Positions 6,819 through 10,652 of a stretch of 10,652 nt of DNA are shown here, piece by piece. The position numbers were made by a program, and so were the translations under genes. Origin of the DNA: DAOTXR01 sp034435375. Lineage in GTDB: Bacteria > Chloroflexota > Anaerolineae > Aggregatilineales > UBA3940. Every line of letters starts with the position of its first letter. Position 1 is the first letter of the stretch. The stretch is taken from positions 1-10,652 of the forward strand of contig DAOTXR010000033.1 in the NCBI GenBank assembly GCA_034435375.1. The letters run 5' to 3'. The notes beneath the pieces are model-generated. The model worked only from the letters and a program-made list of their open reading frames with translations. It did no database searches and was not told the DNA's origin.

Positions 6819-7685
6819 TCACTGGAGACTCCGGGCGAGCATGACTACCTCATCCCTCTCCAAGTAGCCCTCGCAGCCCGGTGCTTCGCCCACCACGGCA
6901 ATTTCGAAAAGCATGTAGCCTTCCTGCCAGCGGAGCACCTGCATCGCAGCATCCGGATCCCACACCACCTGGAGTCTGAGCATTCCCCCATCCTCAACTG
7001 CTGCGACCTCCTGGTTTTCAACCACGGCCCAACCGCCGTGAACGTACTCGCCCATCACGCTGCCCACCTGCACGATCTCCACCGCCGCGCTCTGGCCTAC
7101 GTCAGGCAGGGCTGGATCGCGCGATTCAGGATCGCGGTTGGCGGGCCATTGGGTAACCGTCATCAGCACACTGCCGTCGTACACGTAGGCCAGTTGTACA
7201 CCGTTCATCTCCGGCAGGTAGTAGGCCCCATCAAAGTGGTAGCCTGCCGGCCTTCCAGCGGGCACCTTGGCCCGGAATCCGGCCTGGCCCTCCGCCTCGC
7301 TCACCGTCATCGGCGTCGAGGGTCTGGGAGGCAGTTGCCAGGGGCGTGAAGCGGGCACCTGGATCGTCAGGTGATCGCCGTGCGCCCGTGTGAATAGCCC
7401 CATGACCTCGCTGGCCACCGTCCGCACCGGCGAGATCACCAGCGCACTCAGCGCGACCATCGCCAGGAAGGCGGCGACCACCGTCAACGTGCGCAATCGG
7501 CGCGGCAGCCTGGCCAACCACGTGGGGCATGGCTTGCTGACAGACGGTGGGCGCATCCACGGCATGGCCGCCATGCGTGCGTGAAACTGTTCGCTGGGCA
7601 AGGGGCGCAGACTCGCCAGCAGCGAGACGATCTCCTGCTCGCTGGGCACGCCGGGGCGTTCAGGGCGGGGGCGTCCATCAACCAC
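6819..7685 (-). CDS. Single-span membrane anti-sigma factor with DUF4367-like domain
   Basis: A 288-residue protein. The short N-terminal part (residues 15-45, EQEIVSLLASLRPLPSEQFHARMAAMPW) should face the cytoplasm. A single membrane segment follows at about 66-85 (TLTVVAAFLAMVALSALVIS). The extracytoplasmic part 90-288 resembles DUF4367: an entry segment AGFRAKVPAGRPAGYHFDGAYYLP (135-158), then a beta-rich body with AYVYDGSVLMTVTQWP. The HxxxCxxC zinc motif of classical ZAS anti-sigma factors is absent; only C53 and C271 are present. GTG 7685 overlaps the sigma gene end by eight bases, with AAAGGA nine bases upstream, so the two are translationally linked. By position and topology it should sequester the upstream sigma factor and release it on an envelope signal. 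Some proteins of this type may be sensors only, so the anti-sigma role is inferred. Confidence 0.75.
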   Translation of the reverse strand: MVDGRPRPERPGVPSEQEIVSLLASLRPLPSEQFHARMAAMPWMRPPSVSKPCPTWLARLPRRLRTLTVVAAFLAMVALSALVISPVRTVASEVMGLFTRAHGDHLTIQVPASRPWQLPPRPSTPMTVSEAEGQAGFRAKVPAGRPAGYHFDGAYYLPEMNGVQLAYVYDGSVLMTVTQWPANRDPESRDPALPDVGQSAAVEIVQVGSVMGEYVHGGWAVVENQEVAAVEDGGMLRLQVVWDPDAAMQVLRWQEGYMLFEIAVVGEAPGCEGYLERDEVVMLARSLQ

Positions 7686-8325
7686 GGTTGAGCGTCCTTT
7701 CGGCAGGCGTCGCCAGCGCGCTGAACGGCTGCCCCTGGGCAGGCTCAGGCCATGCTTGGCGCAGGTGCTCTAGGGCGCGACGGATCGTGACCGAGACGGT
7801 GTTAGGAGCCATCGTCAGGTAGTCGGCAATGTCCTTGACCGGCCAGCCGAGGAGGTAGCGTAGCACCAGAATGTCACGCTGGCGATCAGAGAGGGTGCTG
7901 AGCAGGCCGACCAAGATGCGGCGCTGCTCGCTCTGCAATGCCTCCTCCTCTGGCCCGCTGTCGGCAGTGGGGATGGACGCGACTTCGATGGGGTCCGTTT
8001 CGCCGCGTCGCTGGCGGCGGCGATGGACGTCGATCACCAACCGGCGGGCGATCTGCAGCAACCAGCGCAAAGCAGCCGTCTGATCGCCCTGAAAGCGTCG
8101 ACGGGCCTGCCAGGCGCGGACGTAGGTCTCTGCGGTAAGGTCTTCTACATCTTGCTGCGGACCGCCGTGCAGCCCGTAGACATAGCGAAACACGATCCCG
8201 TGCGTCTCAGCATAGAGACCGGCGAAGGTCTCTGCGCTGTCCAACGGAAAGACGCGCTCCGTGACGGGCATCGGCCCCAGCAGACGGGCCGTCAGCATCC
8301 GCAGCTCAGTTTGCCCTGAACTCAC
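7678..8325 (-). CDS. ECF-family RNA polymerase sigma factor
   Basis: A 215-residue ECF sigma factor. Region 2 spans about 31-104 (LYAETHGIVFRYVYGL; DVEDLTAETYVRAWQARRRF; AALRWLLQIARRLVIDVHRRR), contacting core polymerase and the -10 element. Region 4 spans about 140-190 (LSTLSDRQRDILVLRYLLGWPVKDIADYLTMAPNTVSVTIRRALEHLRQ) with a helix-turn-helix for the -35 element. Regions 1 and 3 are absent, as expected. The start is GTG 8325, which has GGAGG seven bases upstream and follows directly on an in-frame TGA; ATG codons at residues 10 and 19 are alternatives. It is first in an operon with the overlapping membrane anti-sigma gene. The promoter in front is of housekeeping type, so I do not see clear ECF autoregulation. 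Confidence 0.92.
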   Translation of the reverse strand: MSSGQTELRMLTARLLGPMPVTERVFPLDSAETFAGLYAETHGIVFRYVYGLHGGPQQDVEDLTAETYVRAWQARRRFQGDQTAALRWLLQIARRLVIDVHRRRQRRGETDPIEVASIPTADSGPEEEALQSEQRRILVGLLSTLSDRQRDILVLRYLLGWPVKDIADYLTMAPNTVSVTIRRALEHLRQAWPEPAQGQPFSALATPAERTLNRG

Positions 8326-8407
8326 TCACCAGCCTCCACGCTGCATCTGGCGTGTTGCTATAACATATGTAACGTTGGATTGGCCAGAATATGACACTCC
8401 CGCTCTC

Positions 8408-8435
8408 ATTGTAAGCCAACCTGCTGCCCCGTCAA
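8408..8435 (-). promoter_or_regulatory. Likely sigma-70 promoter of the sigma/anti-sigma operon
   Basis: Minus-strand TTGACG (8430-8435), a 16-bp spacer and TACAAT (8408-8413) are a close match to consensus. They lie about 80 bases before the GTG start. The leader contains an 8-base palindrome ACATATGT (8363-8370) in an AT-rich patch, which could be an operator; that is speculation. Confidence 0.65.
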
Positions 8436-8787
8436 ACCCATGACAGGATCGGGCGCGTTTCGGCTGGGAGGCCAGCCAGCCCTCCTCCCTCTGACCAAGT
8501 CCCCGGCAGGCTCTAGGATCGATCCCGCCCCTGTCTCCCCCCATTGACACACCCCTTGACTTATTCGCCAACCTGGTCGTCTGCTGGTAAAGTAGTGTTC
8601 AGGCCGGTTGATATGGGATGACTGTCGTCTGACCTCACTGAGGTGGGGGCGCTGATCCTGTCCTGGGGCGGCCATCATCTTCAATCCGACCAGCAGTCGT
8701 CGTTTATAGATTGTCGTTCACCCCTGGCTGGTTGTCACACCCTTCTCTGAGGAAGACGATCATCCCTAGCGTGAGGATTCCTCGCTT
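8436..8787. other. Intergenic region upstream of the patatin gene
   Basis: No credible gene. Two TTGAC boxes lie 12 bases apart (8544 and 8556), but neither has a good -10 at 16-18 bases. TATAGA at 8705-8710 is a possible -10 without a clear -35. Small inverted repeats are present (GGCTGG and CCAGCC at 8461-8476; ACCTCA and TGAGGT at 8632-8644). The patatin promoter probably lies here but I cannot place it. Confidence 0.5.
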
Positions 8788-9675
8788 ATGGCAAAAGAGC
8801 AGCATTACGGTCTCATCCGCCGACCGCTGGTCGGGCTAGCGCTGGGCGGGGGCGGGGCGCGTGGCCTGGCCCACATCGGCGTGCTGAAAGTCTTTGAGCG
8901 TGAAAACGTCCCGATCGACTATCTGGCCGGGACAAGCATGGGCGGCATAGTGGCTGCCTTCTATGCGGCAGGGCGGCCTGCCGAGGCGCTAGAGGCCGAG
9001 GTGATGAACCTCATGCGGCCCCGCAACCTGTTGCGGCTGATCGACCTGAGCCTGCTGCCCCACGCTGGACTGTTCTCTGGTGAGCGCGTGCGCCAGTATC
9101 TGGCCGAAGAGCTGGGCGAAGACCTGACTTTCGACCAGCTTTGCATCCCGCTGGCCTTGACCGCCGTAGACCTGATCTCCGGGAAGGAGGTGGTGCTGCG
9201 CGAGGGAGTGGTGATCGACGCCGTGCGGGCGACGAGCAGTTTCCCCGCTGTGTTTGATCCAGTCGAGATCGGCCCCTATCGGTTGGTGGATGGTGGGGTG
9301 TTGAACAACGTCCCGGCAGACGTGGTCCGCCGCCTGGGAGCCGAGGTGGTGGTGGCCGTCGATGTGGGGCTAGATTTCTACGACTTGGCCCTGGTTGATA
9401 ATCCTGGAACGCCGCCAACCACGCGCATTGCACACAACGCCTGGCGGGCCGAGTCGCTGATGAGCGAGGTGCTGGTGAGGCAGCGGCTGGCTGCTGCACA
9501 GCCTGAGATAGTGCTGCATCCCCGCATCCCCGGCGAGATTTCGGCCTTCAGCGGCTTCAACGAGGCGGCCAAGATCGTCGCAGCGGGCGAGGCGGCAGCC
9601 GTCGAGGCGCTGCCTCGGCTAAAGAAGCTGGTGCGCCCGCGTCTGCGGCTGCCGCGCCTGCCTGGAGCCAGCTGA
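8788..9675 (+). CDS. Patatin-like phospholipase family protein (RssA/NTE-like)
   Basis: A 295-residue serine lipid hydrolase of the bacterial patatin family. The oxyanion-hole loop GGGGARG is at 20-26, the nucleophile elbow GTSMG at 48-52 (Ser50), and the second member of the catalytic dyad in DGG at 168-170 (Asp168). The motif spacing and length are typical of the compact RssA/YlbK type. There is no signal peptide or membrane segment, so it is probably cytoplasmic and acts at the inner membrane on an unidentified acyl ester. ATG 8788 has GAGGA ten bases upstream; that site lies in a small imperfect hairpin (about 8768-8786, GAGGATTCCTC core) that could reduce initiation. coaX follows on the same strand after 58 bases, so a two-gene transcript is plausible without an evident functional link. 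Confidence 0.9.
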   Translation: MAKEQHYGLIRRPLVGLALGGGGARGLAHIGVLKVFERENVPIDYLAGTSMGGIVAAFYAAGRPAEALEAEVMNLMRPRNLLRLIDLSLLPHAGLFSGERVRQYLAEELGEDLTFDQLCIPLALTAVDLISGKEVVLREGVVIDAVRATSSFPAVFDPVEIGPYRLVDGGVLNNVPADVVRRLGAEVVVAVDVGLDFYDLALVDNPGTPPTTRIAHNAWRAESLMSEVLVRQRLAAAQPEIVLHPRIPGEISAFSGFNEAAKIVAAGEAAAVEALPRLKKLVRPRLRLPRLPGAS

Positions 9676-9733
9676 CGCCTGGCGGGAACACGGGCAGCTC
9701 ATCTCATCCGCAACACGACAAGGAGAGCATCGG

Positions 9734-10510
9734 GTGCTTCTTGCTATCGACGTAGGCAACACGAACATCCACTTTGGCCTGTACGATCCCCAGGCCGAGG
9801 CTTGGCGCTGTAGCTGGCGGGCGCAAACCGTCCACGAACGCATGGCCGACGAGTACGCCGTTCTGCTGCGCAGCTTCTTTGGAGAGCACAGCTTGGCCTT
9901 CGCCGATGTGCGCGGCGTAGTGATGGCAAGCGTCGTCCCGCCGCTGACCCCCACCTTCATCCAGATGTCTGAGCGTTACTTGAAGCATACGCCGCTCAAC
10001 GTCGGCCCGGCGACCCGCACCGGCGTCCGTGTGCTGGTCGACAACCCCCAGGAGGTCGGCCCGGACCGCGTGGTGAACGTCGCCGCGGTCCGGGCGCTCT
10101 ACGGCAGCCCGGCCATTGTGATCGACTTTGGCACAGCGACCACCTGGGACGTGGTCGACGCGGAGGGCAATTACCTGGGCGGAGCGATTGCGCCGGGCAT
10201 CGGGCTGGCTCACGACGCGCTGGTGCGCCGGGCGGCCCGCCTGATCAAAGTTGACCTGCAACCGCCGCCGTCACCCATCGGACGCAACACAGTGCACGCC
10301 ATGCAGAGCGGGCTGTTCTTGGGCTACGTGGCAATGATTGAGGGACTGGTGGAGCGCATCCGGGCCGAGCTGGCAGCGCCCGCTGTGCGGGTGATCGCCA
10401 CCGGCGGGCTGGCCCCGCTGTTCGCCGAGCATACCCGGGTGATCGAGGCCATCGCCCCCAACCTGACGCTGGACGGGCTGCGTCTCATCTGGGAACTGAA
10501 CCAGGGCTGA
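9734..10510 (+). CDS. coaX: Type III pantothenate kinase
   Basis: A 258-residue type III pantothenate kinase, which phosphorylates pantothenate with ATP in the first step of coenzyme A synthesis in the cytoplasm. It is an ASKHA-fold enzyme of standard length, active as a dimer in characterised members. Motifs seen: phosphate loop LLAIDVGNTN (2-11, Asp6), GPDR at 109-112 with the probable catalytic Asp111, DFGTATTWD at 131-139 with the monovalent-cation and ATP site, GGAIAPGIG at 149-157, and IATGGLA at 221-227. The start is GTG 9734, giving V/M-L-L-A-I-D, with AAGGAG about nine bases upstream. No CoaA or CoaBC is nearby. It may share a transcript with the patatin gene. Type III enzymes are generally not feedback-inhibited by CoA. 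Confidence 0.95.
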   Translation: MLLAIDVGNTNIHFGLYDPQAEAWRCSWRAQTVHERMADEYAVLLRSFFGEHSLAFADVRGVVMASVVPPLTPTFIQMSERYLKHTPLNVGPATRTGVRVLVDNPQEVGPDRVVNVAAVRALYGSPAIVIDFGTATTWDVVDAEGNYLGGAIAPGIGLAHDALVRRAARLIKVDLQPPPSPIGRNTVHAMQSGLFLGYVAMIEGLVERIRAELAAPAVRVIATGGLAPLFAEHTRVIEAIAPNLTLDGLRLIWELNQG

Positions 10511-10529
10511 GAGCCGGCCAGCACGGCTC
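10511..10529 (+). other. Small hairpin directly after coaX
   Basis: GAGCCG (10511-10516) and CGGCTC (10524-10529) can pair around seven bases, starting at the first base after the coaX stop codon. There is no U-run, so terminator function is uncertain. Confidence 0.35.
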
Positions 10530-10566
10530 GGCAGCGGGCGACCATGTCGGCGGCGAGGCCCAGCGC

Positions 10567-10652
10567 CGCATTTCAACTTGGGGGCCAACCTCACCCCCGA
10601 CCTCGCTGACGCTCGGTGTGCCCCCTCTCCACAGCGTGGCTGAGGGGGAGGG
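10567..10652. repeat. MITE-like inverted-repeat element, copy C with linker, cut by the window end
   Basis: CGCATTTCAACTTGGGG (10567-10583) is the conserved linker, followed by the end motif CCTCACCCCC (10589-10598). The body matches the reverse complement of copy B (GACCTCGCT-GACGCTCGGT versus GACCTCGCT-GGCGCTCGGT). The element runs off the window, so its other end is not seen. It lies downstream of coaX. Confidence 0.75.

Noticed and set aside
8544..8561. Two tandem TTGAC boxes as a patatin promoter
   Set aside because: No acceptable -10 sequence lies 16-18 bases downstream of either box.
8406..8684. Minus-strand frames upstream of the sigma gene
   Set aside because: They overlap the strong promoter at 8408-8435 and have no recognisable protein features.

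Overview
The window is GC-rich, densely coded bacterial chromosome. Two things suggest Chloroflexota (Anaerolineae or a relative): the sigma/anti-sigma pair with the 'LASLRP…ARMAAMPW' style of N-terminus, and a DUF2723 glycosyltransferase ending in a beta-rich domain, together with abundant CCTCACCCCC-type intergenic repeats. This assignment is an inference from style, not from a marker gene.

Layout from left to right. At 1-930, a VapBC-type toxin-antitoxin operon (minus strand) lies between copies of a hairpin-rich repeat that resembles REP elements. At 928-2517 there is a minus-strand FGGY sugar kinase whose stop codon falls in the first repeat hairpin. A divergent promoter region (2518-2790) follows, then asparaginyl-tRNA synthetase (2791-4128, plus). 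Next is a 108-bp terminal-inverted-repeat element (4252-4359) that holds the apparent start codon of a large multi-membrane-span DUF2723/GT117-like glycosyltransferase (4341-6329, plus). A 489-bp convergent intergenic region carries a second member of that element family and several perfect hairpins. It is followed by a minus-strand two-gene operon, an ECF sigma factor (7678-8325) and its overlapping membrane anti-sigma partner (6819-7685), behind a good -35/-10 promoter. After a 462-bp intergenic stretch, a patatin-like lipid hydrolase (8788-9675) and type III pantothenate kinase CoaX (9734-10510) run on the plus strand, and a third, window-truncated copy of the inverted-repeat element closes the window.

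The genes do not form one pathway. asnS and coaX are housekeeping genes. The sigma/anti-sigma pair is a self-contained signalling unit of unknown stimulus. The kinase stands without transporter or catabolic partners. The glycosyltransferase probably modifies exported proteins or envelope glycans. I see no convincing new multi-gene system. The most interesting signals are in the repeats: REP-like hairpins that form the 3' ends and stop codons of two neighbouring genes, and a MITE-like element that appears to supply the translation start of the glycosyltransferase.
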